40,010 nt of DNA from Flavobacterium aurantiibacter (GTDB lineage: Bacteria > Bacteroidota > Bacteroidia > Flavobacteriales > Flavobacteriaceae). A program made the position numbers and the translations under genes. The stretch spans positions 285-40,294 of the forward strand of contig NZ_NOXX01000187.1 of assembly GCF_002251775.1 (NCBI RefSeq), read 5' to 3'. The notes under the pieces were generated by a model. It saw only the letters and a list, made by a program, of their open reading frames with translations. It was not told the origin of the DNA and searched no databases. Of this stretch, positions 24,181-32,363 are shown one piece after another; position 1 is the stretch's first letter, and every line of letters begins with the position of its first letter.

Positions 24181-26495
24181 TACCGGTTTGGTTTCAAAAC
24201 CAAACGCGTGCTGTGATCAACGATTTGTTTTTTGTTTAACAACATCGGTCGGAATTTCCCGTGGATGAACAAATCGTATTGATCGTCGTAATGTTTGCTA
24301 AACGGATTACCCGATTGCCCGGTTGGTAAAATACCCATGGCGTTTTCAATTTCGGAAAAATCGATCACCCGACGCGTAGACGGACCCGCTTTTACCTGAT
24401 ACGGCAAGGTGGTTCCGTACGCAAACAACATACTGTTTACAACTTCATTTCCACCTGAAATTCCCGCTCCACCCACGTTAAACAGCTTTCGCAATATTTG
24501 AACTTTTCCGATCGGATGTTCTACTTCCAACGTATGAACGTCGTTCCAAGCCGTGCCCACCGGAATGCCCGCGACTGCTTTTTGAAATGCCGCAGCAACA
24601 ATAAATGCACGCGATTCCACACGTGGCGTCTTGCGGTTGTCCCACCAAACCGAATTCGGATTCGCTAACAGCGGAGCGAAACTCTGCTTGAATGCATGTG
24701 TAGGTATTAGCTGTTCAAAACGCTCGCTACCTAACTCGTCTCGAAACGTGTACTCAAAAACATAACTCAACCACAAGGTGTAAATTCCAGCAGCTTTTGA
24801 ATCGGAACGATACGCCCCATCCCAAGATTTCAACGAATCGTATGCGCTTTTTTCTGCGGAATTTAATTTCTGGTAATCAATCAGCGAAACCATTTGCTGT
24901 GCGCAGAATTTACTCACTGGCGAAACATCGTCGAACGTCATCTTGCGCACGTCTTCAGCCGTCCATTTCTGTTTCGACTTTAAAAGATCGGTAATTCGCG
25001 ATTGACGGTCGTGTGGCAAATAATACCCAGGAATGGCATAATTCCCAACGGGTTTAGGCGCGTAATTTGCCGACGCGATAAATCCAGAAGACGGATTCAC
25101 CTCACTCGGATTTTCTGTAAACGGTATCGGAATCGTTAAGGTATCGGTTGGACTCGTTCCGTCTAAAATGAAATTCGGATTAACCGATTCGTGTAGTTTG
25201 TACAAAGCTGCCGAGGCTGTCCAAGCAATAGTATCGCTGGCACTGCCGTACATCACGTTTAAACCTGGTGCGTGAATGTTTTCTTTACCCAAATTGAACT
25301 GCCTATAGCTTTTCGCGTGCGACATATCATACAAGGCAGTCAGCAACTTATTTGGCCGCTGCAAATATACCCAACGCATGGCAACCGGCGTTTCTTTAGT
25401 CAGATTTTGCACCGTTTCATTCACAATTGGGCCAAGCTTGGTTGCTTTGAAATCGAGTTTCACTTTCGTAGAATCCTTCACAACTATTTCATACGACTTT
25501 ACGGTCTTCACATCAGCCGATTTAACGGTAAAGAAGTCGATATCATCGTTTTCAAACATCGTTAATCCGTAGGCCATCTGGCGATTGAAACCCAATAATG
25601 GAAACGGAATTCCCGGCAAATAATGCCCGTAAATTTCGTACTCGGCTGTGTGCAAATGCGTCTCGTACCACGTTCCGGGTTGCGAAAAACTTATATGCGG
25701 ATCGTTTTCAAAAATTACTTTCCCAGAAACGGTTTTCTCTGGAGCAATAATAAAGCTGTTACTTCCAATAAATGGACCCACGGGCATGGCTTCTAAAACC
25801 TCGTTAATTTGCTGCGAAATTTCAGAGAAATCCGATTTAAGTGTTGATAAACGCTCGTTGGAAAGCTGATTCCACTTCCCATCCAAACCAAAATCTTTCA
25901 GATAGGCAGAACCCAAATCTTTTCGAATGCTGGTCATCAGCGGATCTGTGCGTTGCGCCATTGCAAAACTAAAAGACATGTATCCAAAAATGTTATAGAC
26001 ATCAACCATATCAAAAGGCCGCGGATCGATACCTAAAATGGAAAACTCTATCGGTAAGGTTTCGTTGGCCAAATAGTGATTTACGCCTTGTAAATACGCT
26101 TGAGTTAATTGGTATTCGGCTGCGTTAACATCAAGCGATTTCACGACTTCTTCGCTGTTGGCGTTCAATCCGATGGATAGAAAAAACTGATCGGCTTTCA
26201 AAGCTGGTGCACCAAATATGGCTGCTAATTCTCCCTTTCCGATTCTTCGTAATAATTCCATTTGCCACAGGCGCTCCTTGGCATGCAAAAAGCCGAGTGC
26301 GTACAGGGCATCTTTTTCGCTCGATGCGTACACATGAGGTACTGCATACGTATCGTAATACACTGTTGTTTCCTTTTCTAAACCGGGCAGTTCGGCAGTT
26401 CCCGAATACGAGGGTTTAAAATGTAAGTAAATGCCAAGTGCGGCCATGAGAACCAGCACCACAATTGCTCCGAGGAAATACAACAGTTTTTTCAT
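24180..26495 (-). CDS. Penicillin-acylase family Ntn-hydrolase
   Basis: A 771-residue N-terminal-nucleophile amidase of the penicillin acylase family (also acyl-homoserine-lactone and other acylamide hydrolases). One N-terminal helix (residues 4-24) sends it to the periplasm as an anchored or secreted proenzyme. The alpha-chain part has YAVPHVYASSEKDALYALGFLHAKERLWQME; the autocatalytic cleavage site is G244-S245 in GPFIGSNSFII, making Ser245 the nucleophile, followed by NDPHISFSQPGTWYE. The C-terminal RRVIDFSEIENAMGILPTGQ-SGNPFSKHYDDQ block is the family's end. It starts 2 nt after the ureohydrolase gene, so it is in the kynU operon. The substrate is unknown. Confidence 0.9.
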   Translation of the reverse strand: MKKLLYFLGAIVVLVLMAALGIYLHFKPSYSGTAELPGLEKETTVYYDTYAVPHVYASSEKDALYALGFLHAKERLWQMELLRRIGKGELAAIFGAPALKADQFFLSIGLNANSEEVVKSLDVNAAEYQLTQAYLQGVNHYLANETLPIEFSILGIDPRPFDMVDVYNIFGYMSFSFAMAQRTDPLMTSIRKDLGSAYLKDFGLDGKWNQLSNERLSTLKSDFSEISQQINEVLEAMPVGPFIGSNSFIIAPEKTVSGKVIFENDPHISFSQPGTWYETHLHTAEYEIYGHYLPGIPFPLLGFNRQMAYGLTMFENDDIDFFTVKSADVKTVKSYEIVVKDSTKVKLDFKATKLGPIVNETVQNLTKETPVAMRWVYLQRPNKLLTALYDMSHAKSYRQFNLGKENIHAPGLNVMYGSASDTIAWTASAALYKLHESVNPNFILDGTSPTDTLTIPIPFTENPSEVNPSSGFIASANYAPKPVGNYAIPGYYLPHDRQSRITDLLKSKQKWTAEDVRKMTFDDVSPVSKFCAQQMVSLIDYQKLNSAEKSAYDSLKSWDGAYRSDSKAAGIYTLWLSYVFEYTFRDELGSERFEQLIPTHAFKQSFAPLLANPNSVWWDNRKTPRVESRAFIVAAAFQKAVAGIPVGTAWNDVHTLEVEHPIGKVQILRKLFNVGGAGISGGNEVVNSMLFAYGTTLPYQVKAGPSTRRVIDFSEIENAMGILPTGQSGNPFSKHYDDQYDLFIHGKFRPMLLNKKQIVDHSTRLVLKPNR

Positions 26496-26497
26496 TT

Positions 26498-27574
26498 TTA
26501 CTGGAATTTAATGGGTTCGCCAACGGCTTTTCCGTTCGCTTTCGCAAGAAGACCGCACAGATTAAACAACATGCGTGCACCAACGTTTCCATCCCAATCG
26601 TCGTCGCCTGGCGCTACTTCAACCAAATCGAAACCAATTAGTTCGCGTCCAGAATTTACGACTTCTGTCAGTAAATACGCCGCTTGCTCAAAAGAGAATC
26701 CGCCTGGAACTGGTGTTCCTGTATTCGGACAGTACCACGGATACATGCCATCGATATCGAAACTTATAACCACGCGCTGCGGAAGTTCTGCAATAATTTG
26801 GTCGCATTGCTCTCGCCAAGTCAATCCCGCGAAAGCGGCTTCTTTCATATCGGTATTGGTGAAAACCACTACTTGATGCTTGCGAGCTACGCTAACTTCT
26901 TGTTCGCAAAAATCGCGAATTCCGACTTGCACGAGTTTTTCGACTTCCGGAAGTTGTACGGTGTTGTACATAATCGAAGCATGACTGTAGCTAAAGCCTT
27001 CGTAGGCAATGCGCAAATCCATGTGTGCATCGAGGTGCAGAATTCCGAAACTACCAAATTTCGCAGCCAAAGCTTTGTAATAGCCGTACGGCGTGGCGTG
27101 ATCTCCTCCTAAAAAACCAACCAATTTATTCTGACCTAACCAATGAGCGCAGCGGTTTTCAACTTCTTGATTAAACTGTTCAGAAGCTCGATTCACGGCG
27201 GCTAAATCCGATTCTAATTCGGGGAAATCCGCTAAATTTTTTCCCGATTCCAAAGCCTCGATTACGTTTTGCGCTAATTGTTTGGCTTGATCCGAATCCG
27301 ACTTCCATTTAGCTGCATTTTCACTGTCGTAGTGTATGCCTAGTTTCCACAAATCTGGAAATTTTTGATGGTGTAAATCGACCTGATAGGAGGCTTCCAA
27401 AACGGCTTCAGGTCCGTCGGATGCACCACTCCCGTAACTTACGGTTGCTTCCCAAGGAGCGGGAACAACAACGATTTCGCTCTGATCGGCCGAAAACGGA
27501 AGTCCGAATAATTGTCCTTGTGCGGCTCCGGGTTGTGATGGATCGAATGTGGCTAAAATTTGTTCTTTTGTCAT
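26498..27574 (-). CDS. Arginase/agmatinase-family ureohydrolase
   Basis: A 358-residue binuclear manganese hydrolase of the ureohydrolase superfamily. All metal-binding residues are present: GGDHA (His159), DAHMD (Asp182, His184, Asp186) and SFDID (Asp273, Asp275), followed by the agmatinase-like CPNTGTPVPGG. The usual Asp-Pro after the last motif is Tyr-Pro here (GMYPWY), a departure from most relatives. Residues 90-150 hold a helical insert absent from small agmatinases. The gene follows kynU by 6 nt and precedes the acylase by 2 nt. Annotations such as agmatinase or formimidoylglutamase are possible, but the context suggests a role in kynurenine breakdown. Confidence 0.85.
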   Translation of the reverse strand: MTKEQILATFDPSQPGAAQGQLFGLPFSADQSEIVVVPAPWEATVSYGSGASDGPEAVLEASYQVDLHHQKFPDLWKLGIHYDSENAAKWKSDSDQAKQLAQNVIEALESGKNLADFPELESDLAAVNRASEQFNQEVENRCAHWLGQNKLVGFLGGDHATPYGYYKALAAKFGSFGILHLDAHMDLRIAYEGFSYSHASIMYNTVQLPEVEKLVQVGIRDFCEQEVSVARKHQVVVFTNTDMKEAAFAGLTWREQCDQIIAELPQRVVISFDIDGMYPWYCPNTGTPVPGGFSFEQAAYLLTEVVNSGRELIGFDLVEVAPGDDDWDGNVGARMLFNLCGLLAKANGKAVGEPIKFQ

Positions 27575-27580
27575 GCTTTT

Positions 27581-28849
27581 TTAATTGATTTCTTGTATTC
27601 CCGCCGTTAAAATTTCTCCGAATCGAAACATATCTTCGTAGCTGCAATACAGCGGAACGGGTGCTAAACGGATTACGTTCGGCTCACGCCAGTCGGTGAT
27701 AACTCCGTTTTTCATTAAATAATCGAATAATTTTCGACCTTGCCCGTGCAGAAAAACTGATAGTTGCGAGGCGCGTGCTGCGGGAGTTATGATTTCGAAA
27801 TTTCCGTTTGTTTTTTGGGCAACGTCGTTTAGGATAAATTCGAGATATGCCGTAATCTGATCGCGTTTGGCAACGAGCGCTGGCATTCCTACTTCTGCGA
27901 AAAGCTCTACCGACGCGAGATAAGGAGCTAGTGATAAGATGGGTAAATTACTTACCTGCCAACCGTCGGCACCATGAACTGGATCGAACTCGGGTTCCAT
28001 TTTAAACCGACGTTCTTTGTTATGTCCCCACCAACCGGCTAAGCGCGGTAAATTACTTTTGTGATGGCGTTCGTGAACAAAGCAGCCCGATGCATTCCCA
28101 GGCCCGGAATTCATGTATTTATACGAACACCATGCGGCAAAATCAACATTCCAGTCGTGTAGTTGCATTTCGATATTTCCGGCCGCGTGCGCCAAATCCC
28201 AGCCCACAACAATTCCGCGTTCTTGCGCGTATTTGGTTATGGCTTGCATATCAAATACTTGTCCTGTGTAGTAGTTTACGCCGCCCATAAGTAGTAAGGC
28301 GGTGTCGTTGGCATGTGCATCGATGGTGGCAAAAATATCTTCGATGCGCAGCTGGTGTTCGTTTTCGCGCTTTTTAACTTCAACGAGTGCTTGGCTGGTC
28401 GTGAATCCGTGGAATTGAATTTGCGATTGAATCATGTACTGATCGGAAGGAAACGCCTTCTCTTCACAAATAATTTTATAGCGCGTTGCATTTGGTCGGT
28501 AAAAACTCGCCATGAGCAAATGTAAATTCACGGTGAGCGTATTCATTACCGTTATTTCCGACGGCTTTGCTCCAACGATTTTCGAGAGTGGCTCGGCAAA
28601 ACGTTCGTGATAATCCCACCACGGTTTTTCGGCGTAAAAATGACCTTCAACGGCCAGATTTGCCCAGTCGTTCATCACATCGTTAACAAATTTCTGTGCC
28701 GATTTTGGCTGTAATCCCAACGAATTTCCCGTAAAATAAACGACATTTTTACCGTTGTGCTGCGGAAAGATAAACTGCTGACGATACGGTGCTAATGCAT
28801 CTTGAGCATCGAGTTTTTGTGCGAATTCGAGCGTATTTTCAAATACCAT
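27581..28849 (-). CDS. kynU: Kynureninase
   Basis: PLP-dependent hydrolase that cleaves kynurenine or 3-hydroxykynurenine to (3-hydroxy)anthranilate and alanine. ATG 28849 (MVFENTLEF) gives 422 residues, the family size; the frame is open 24 codons further, without homology. Visible are FTGNSLGLQPKS, the substrate region WANLAVEGHF, MNTLTVNLHLLM, the cofactor aspartate in VVGWDLAHAAGN and the PLP lysine in CSYKYMNSGPG (Lys244). It is the first gene of a tight trio with the ureohydrolase and the acylase, and it pairs with kmo at 18.6 kb. No tryptophan dioxygenase or formamidase is in the window. Confidence 0.94.
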   Translation of the reverse strand: MVFENTLEFAQKLDAQDALAPYRQQFIFPQHNGKNVVYFTGNSLGLQPKSAQKFVNDVMNDWANLAVEGHFYAEKPWWDYHERFAEPLSKIVGAKPSEITVMNTLTVNLHLLMASFYRPNATRYKIICEEKAFPSDQYMIQSQIQFHGFTTSQALVEVKKRENEHQLRIEDIFATIDAHANDTALLLMGGVNYYTGQVFDMQAITKYAQERGIVVGWDLAHAAGNIEMQLHDWNVDFAAWCSYKYMNSGPGNASGCFVHERHHKSNLPRLAGWWGHNKERRFKMEPEFDPVHGADGWQVSNLPILSLAPYLASVELFAEVGMPALVAKRDQITAYLEFILNDVAQKTNGNFEIITPAARASQLSVFLHGQGRKLFDYLMKNGVITDWREPNVIRLAPVPLYCSYEDMFRFGEILTAGIQEIN

Positions 28850-28991
28850 AATTTTCGATTGAAGTGGCGTAAAAATAGTGATAAGCACGATTTTGAACTG
28901 AAATCTGCGCAAGAATTTCAAAAAACTATTTTATTACAATCGATTTTTGAAAATCGCACAAAATTTCAGTGAAATCCAAAATCGGTAAAGC

Positions 28992-29025
28992 AAAAAAAAA
29001 TCGAGACAAAACTGCCTCGATTTTT
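28992..29025 (-). terminator. Rho-independent terminator after queA
   Basis: Minus strand: stem AAAAATCGAG / CTCGATTTTT with a 10-nt loop, continuing into a T9 run (29000-28992), about 21 nt past the queA stop. Confidence 0.85.
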
Positions 29026-29046
29026 AAATATTATTGTGCCGAATTC

Positions 29047-30096
29047 TTAAAGAATCAACATCGCATCGCCGTACGAGAAGAATTTGTATTGTTCTTTTAC
29101 AGCTTCTTCGTATGCTTTTTTCATTAAATCGTGACCACAAAAGGCCGAAATCATCATCAGTAATGTCGATTTTGGCGTGTGGAAATTAGTTACCATACAA
29201 TCGGCGATAGAGAAATCGTACGGAGGAAAAATGAACTTGTTTGTCCAGCCGTCGTACGGATTTAACGTTCTTGCCGAAGAAACCGAACTTTCGATGGCAC
29301 GCATAGAGGTGGTTCCGATGGCGCACACTTTCTTGCGATTTGCTTTAGCGCGATTTACTATGTCGCAGGCTTCTTGCGTGATGCGCAATTCTTCCGAATC
29401 CATTTTGTGTTTCGAAAGGTCTTCCACTTCAACCGGATTGAATGTTCCTAGACCAACGTGTAAAGTCACCTCAGCAAAGTCGATTCCTTTAATTTCCAAA
29501 CGCTTCAATAAGTGTTTAGAAAAGTGTAAGCCAGCAGTTGGCGCCGCTACAGCACCTTCTTCTTTAGCATAAATGGTTTGGTACCAATCGGCGTCTTCAG
29601 GTTGCACGTCGCGGTTAATGTATTTTGGAATCGGTGTTTCGCCCAATTCTTTCAGTTTCGCACGGAACTCTTCGTAAGAACCGTCGTATAAAAAGCGTAA
29701 GGTTCTGCCGCGCGATGTTGTGTTATCGATAACCTCAGCTACTAACGAATCGTCGTCGCCGAAGTACAATTTATTACCGATACGTATTTTACGCGCCGGA
29801 TCAACCAGAACGTCCCATAAACGTTGTTCGGAGTTAAGTTCTCTCAGCAAGAAAACTTCGATACGAGCACCTGTTTTTTCCTTGTTTCCGTATAAACGTG
29901 CAGGAAAAACTTTGGTGTTATTAATAATCATCACATCGCCTTCATCGAAATACTCGATAATGTCTTTAAACATTCTATGTTCGATGGTTTTTGTGGCGCG
30001 ATTTACGACCATAAGGCGCGATTCGTCGCGATTTTCAGCAGGAAATTCCGCCAAAAGTTCTTTTGGAAGATTAAAATTAAAGTGAGATAGTTTCAT
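29047..30096 (-). CDS. queA: tRNA preQ1(34) S-adenosylmethionine ribosyltransferase-isomerase
   Basis: QueA transfers the ribosyl part of SAM to preQ1 at the wobble base of tRNA, giving epoxyqueuosine. The 349-residue protein has the family length and motifs: the N-terminal [33 protein letters not shown], the central [46 protein letters not shown] and [18 protein letters not shown]. QueE is encoded at 6.1-6.8 kb. It has its own promoter (30142-30173) and terminator, so it is a single transcription unit. Confidence 0.95.
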   Translation of the reverse strand: MKLSHFNFNLPKELLAEFPAENRDESRLMVVNRATKTIEHRMFKDIIEYFDEGDVMIINNTKVFPARLYGNKEKTGARIEVFLLRELNSEQRLWDVLVDPARKIRIGNKLYFGDDDSLVAEVIDNTTSRGRTLRFLYDGSYEEFRAKLKELGETPIPKYINRDVQPEDADWYQTIYAKEEGAVAAPTAGLHFSKHLLKRLEIKGIDFAEVTLHVGLGTFNPVEVEDLSKHKMDSEELRITQEACDIVNRAKANRKKVCAIGTTSMRAIESSVSSARTLNPYDGWTNKFIFPPYDFSIADCMVTNFHTPKSTLLMMISAFCGHDLMKKAYEEAVKEQYKFFSYGDAMLIL

Positions 30097-30141
30097 TTAT
30101 TTGATTTAGTGCTTCTTGCAAAGCTGTTTTCAAAGCGGCTG

Positions 30142-30173
30142 CAAATATACTATCGCGAAATAGGCGTTGTCAA
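30142..30173 (-). promoter_or_regulatory. Promoter of queA
   Basis: Minus-strand TTG (within TTGACA, 30173-30171) and TATATTTG (30149-30142) are 21 nt apart, fitting the Bacteroidota pattern of a -33 TTG and a -7 TAnnTTTG. The -7 box is 45 nt before the ATG. This is the best complete promoter match in the window. Confidence 0.65.
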
Positions 30174-30257
30174 GTAAAAGACGGCTTATTTTGAAAATCT
30201 TAGCATTTGTGGTACTTCGCGAGCTGGGCAAAAACAAAGTAAAGCGAATTGTTATGG

Positions 30258-30441
30258 TTTTTTGGGTGGTCCGGCGGCATACGTACGGAGGAAGTACTTA
30301 GCCGCCGTCAGGCCATTCGCTGCAAGTTGCTTCGTTTTTGCGGCCGTTACGCTCGTGGCCGCAGCTTCTGCGGTCGCTTTGCCACTTCGGTTCCGGTGCG
30401 CAAAAACCGTTCGCAAGCTTTCCGCTGCTGTCCTTACCACG
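30258..30441 (+). repeat. Intergenic element, copy D
   Basis: T6 then GGGTGGTCCGG. Hairpin 1: CGGCGGC (30272-30278) and GCCGCCG (30301-30307). Then TCAGGCCATTCGCTGCAA and hairpin 2: GTTTTTGCG (30334-30342) and CGCAAAAAC (30399-30407) around a GC-rich centre. Right end TCCGCTGCTGTCCTTACCACG (30421-30441). Unlike most copies, no gene end lies upstream of it. Confidence 0.72.
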
Positions 30442-30639
30442 AAAATCGTTCCCGAAAAGCGTTATAGTTTTTATGCCTGTAATCGAAGATTTTGAACGAC
30501 ATTTTTAATAATTAAAATTCTGATTTACAATTTAATACACGGGGTAATATTGCAATATTACGTTTGAATTTTCACAAAGCCAATATCGAAGATTACGTAC
30601 TCGAAATTTCAAAGTATCAAATTTTTGGAAACGATTTCC
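30442..30639. other. AT-rich spacer between two convergent repeat elements
   Basis: No gene. It contains a perfect 18-bp palindrome, GTAATATTGCAATATTAC, at 30544-30561. It separates copies D and E, which point towards each other. Confidence 0.6.
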
Positions 30640-30813
30640 GGGTGAGCGGGCGCAATGACATCCTTTTTGCCCTACGGAATTTCCAAGATGGTTTAGGCAA
30701 AAAGATATAATGGAGCACGCGACGGCGCCAAAAAAGTAGTTTTTAAACGATTTGTGAAAGTGGGAACGATTTGTTGAAAACGACACAAACAGCGCCGGCA
30801 CCCCCAAAAAAAA
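30640..30813 (-). repeat. Stop-anchored intergenic element, copy E
   Basis: Minus strand: T8 starts at the base after the aroA stop (TGA at 30816-30814), then GGGGGTGCCGGCGCT. Hairpin 1 is CGGCGC / GCGCCG with a loop of about 70 nt; then the block CGTCGCG, TTATATCTTTTTGCC (hairpin 2, complement GGCAAAAAGGAT) and right end GCTCACCCGG. Ends and hairpin arms match copy C. Confidence 0.78.
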
Positions 30814-32037
30814 TCAAACAATTGTGGTGGAAAAACCTACTTTCTCCAGTTCTTCCCAAAAGTCTGGGAACGATTTGCTAACCACTTCTGGATTGCTGAT
30901 TTGCAGTTCGCTACGTGTTGCGATAGGTGCAAAAGCCATGGCCATTCGGTGATCTTGATACGTTTCGATGGGCGCAGTTGGCCGAACGAATTGGCTTGCG
31001 GGAAAGGTTAACGAGTCGGATGTTAGTGATACGGCAACTCCGCACTTTTGTAACTCGGTTTGCAGCGCGGCGAGTCGGTTTGTTTCTTTAATGGCTAGCG
31101 TTTTTAAGCCAGTAAGTTTACAACAACAACCAAGCGCTGCGGCGGTAACAGCAATGGTTTGCGCAATATCCGGCTGATTTTCGAGATTGAAATCGATGAT
31201 AGCATCAGCTTTGCGCACTTTTCGAATCAAAATGCCCGTTGCTGTTTGGGTTGTTTCAACACCGAAATGGTGGTAGTACTGTACCGTGTGCGCGTCGCCT
31301 TGTTTGGAGTTTTGCTGCAACTGTGCGAGATTCAATTCAAATCCGATTTCAGCCAAGGCAACGATGCTGTAAAAGTAAGATGCGGCCGACCAATCGGCTT
31401 CCACGACATACGTTCGCTTAGTTGCCATTGGTGTTTGTAGAACGTTGATTTCGGCCGTAGTTTGCTCGATGGCATACCCAAGATTTCGCAGCAAATCGAG
31501 CGTAAGATCGAGGTAACTTTTAGAAACTGCTGTATTCGCCAATTTAATTTGAAACGGCTTTGGTACAACTGCGGCATTGAGCAAAATAGCCGAAATGAAC
31601 TGAGACGAGACGCTGGCATCGATTTGTACGGAATTGTGCAATGCTGTTGGCGGCAGAATTTCGAGTGGTGGAAATCCGTGTTTTCCGAGGTAGTTTATTC
31701 GTGCCCCTAAGTTATTCAAGGCATCGACGAGCGGCCCTATGGGTCGATTTTGCATGCGCTCGGAACCGGTAATGATTCGTTTTTGGGTAGTTGTAACTGC
31801 TAAGAATGCGGTAAGAAAACGCATGGCGGTTCCGGCATGACCCACATCGATGTGTTGCGTATTGGTTTCGAGAGCTTGTTGTAAAACCAGCACATCGTCG
31901 GCCTTTGGCAATGCTGCAAGAACGAGCTCTGGGTGATGCTGTTGCAGTATCAGTAATCGATTGGCAATAGATTTGGAGCCGGGTAAGTTTAGGGTAACGC
32001 CCGACTTCAAATCGTTTGCCTGCAACCGTAGCGTCAT
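30814..32037 (-). CDS. aroA: 3-phosphoshikimate 1-carboxyvinyltransferase (EPSP synthase)
   Basis: Transfers the enolpyruvyl group of PEP to shikimate-3-phosphate, step six of the shikimate pathway. The 407-residue protein is slightly short, as in other Bacteroidota. Motifs: LNLPGSKSIANRLLIL (substrate phosphate site), HVGHAGTAMRFLTAF-like at residues 61-75, SSQFISAILL, EADWSAASYFYS, and ETYQDHRMAMAFAP near the C-terminus. It overlaps the MazG-like gene by one base (TAATG). Element E starts directly at its stop. Confidence 0.95.
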   Translation of the reverse strand: MTLRLQANDLKSGVTLNLPGSKSIANRLLILQQHHPELVLAALPKADDVLVLQQALETNTQHIDVGHAGTAMRFLTAFLAVTTTQKRIITGSERMQNRPIGPLVDALNNLGARINYLGKHGFPPLEILPPTALHNSVQIDASVSSQFISAILLNAAVVPKPFQIKLANTAVSKSYLDLTLDLLRNLGYAIEQTTAEINVLQTPMATKRTYVVEADWSAASYFYSIVALAEIGFELNLAQLQQNSKQGDAHTVQYYHHFGVETTQTATGILIRKVRKADAIIDFNLENQPDIAQTIAVTAAALGCCCKLTGLKTLAIKETNRLAALQTELQKCGVAVSLTSDSLTFPASQFVRPTAPIETYQDHRMAMAFAPIATRSELQISNPEVVSKSFPDFWEELEKVGFSTTIV

Positions 32038-32363
32038 TATTTTAATTTCTCGTTAGACTGGTGTCGGTCGTGATCGCGTTTTGTTTTCAACTCCATTTTT
32101 TTGGAAAAGGCAGCTTGCAAATCGGTGTTGGTTTGATTGGCGAGACAAAGAACTACGAAGAGGACGTCGGCAAGTTCTTCGCCGAGATCTTTTTGTTTGT
32201 CGGATTCTTTTTCGGATTGTTCACCATATCGGCGTGCGATGATTCGGGCTACTTCACCGACTTCTTCGGTAAGTTGTGCCATGTTGGTGAGTTCGTTAAA
32301 GTATCTAACGCCGTGGTTTTGAATCCAATCGTCGACAATTTTTTGCAGGTTTGTGATTTCCAT
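32037..32363 (-). CDS. MazG-like nucleotide pyrophosphohydrolase
   Basis: A 108-residue all-alpha NTP pyrophosphohydrolase of the MazG/dCTPase type, which hydrolyses (d)NTPs to (d)NMPs and PPi, often removing non-canonical nucleotides. The metal-binding residues are visible in AQLTEEVGEVARIIA (EExxE) and LGEELADVLFVVLCLAN (ExxD). The last 20 residues are charged and probably disordered. One-base TAATG overlaps join it to the DUF3857 gene upstream and aroA downstream. Confidence 0.9.
   Translation of the reverse strand: MEITNLQKIVDDWIQNHGVRYFNELTNMAQLTEEVGEVARIIARRYGEQSEKESDKQKDLGEELADVLFVVLCLANQTNTDLQAAFSKKMELKTKRDHDRHQSNEKLK

Noticed and set aside
30249..30495. Overlapping open frames on both strands near 30.3 kb
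   Set aside because: All fall within repeat element D and show the same Arg/Ala-rich composition as frames in other copies.
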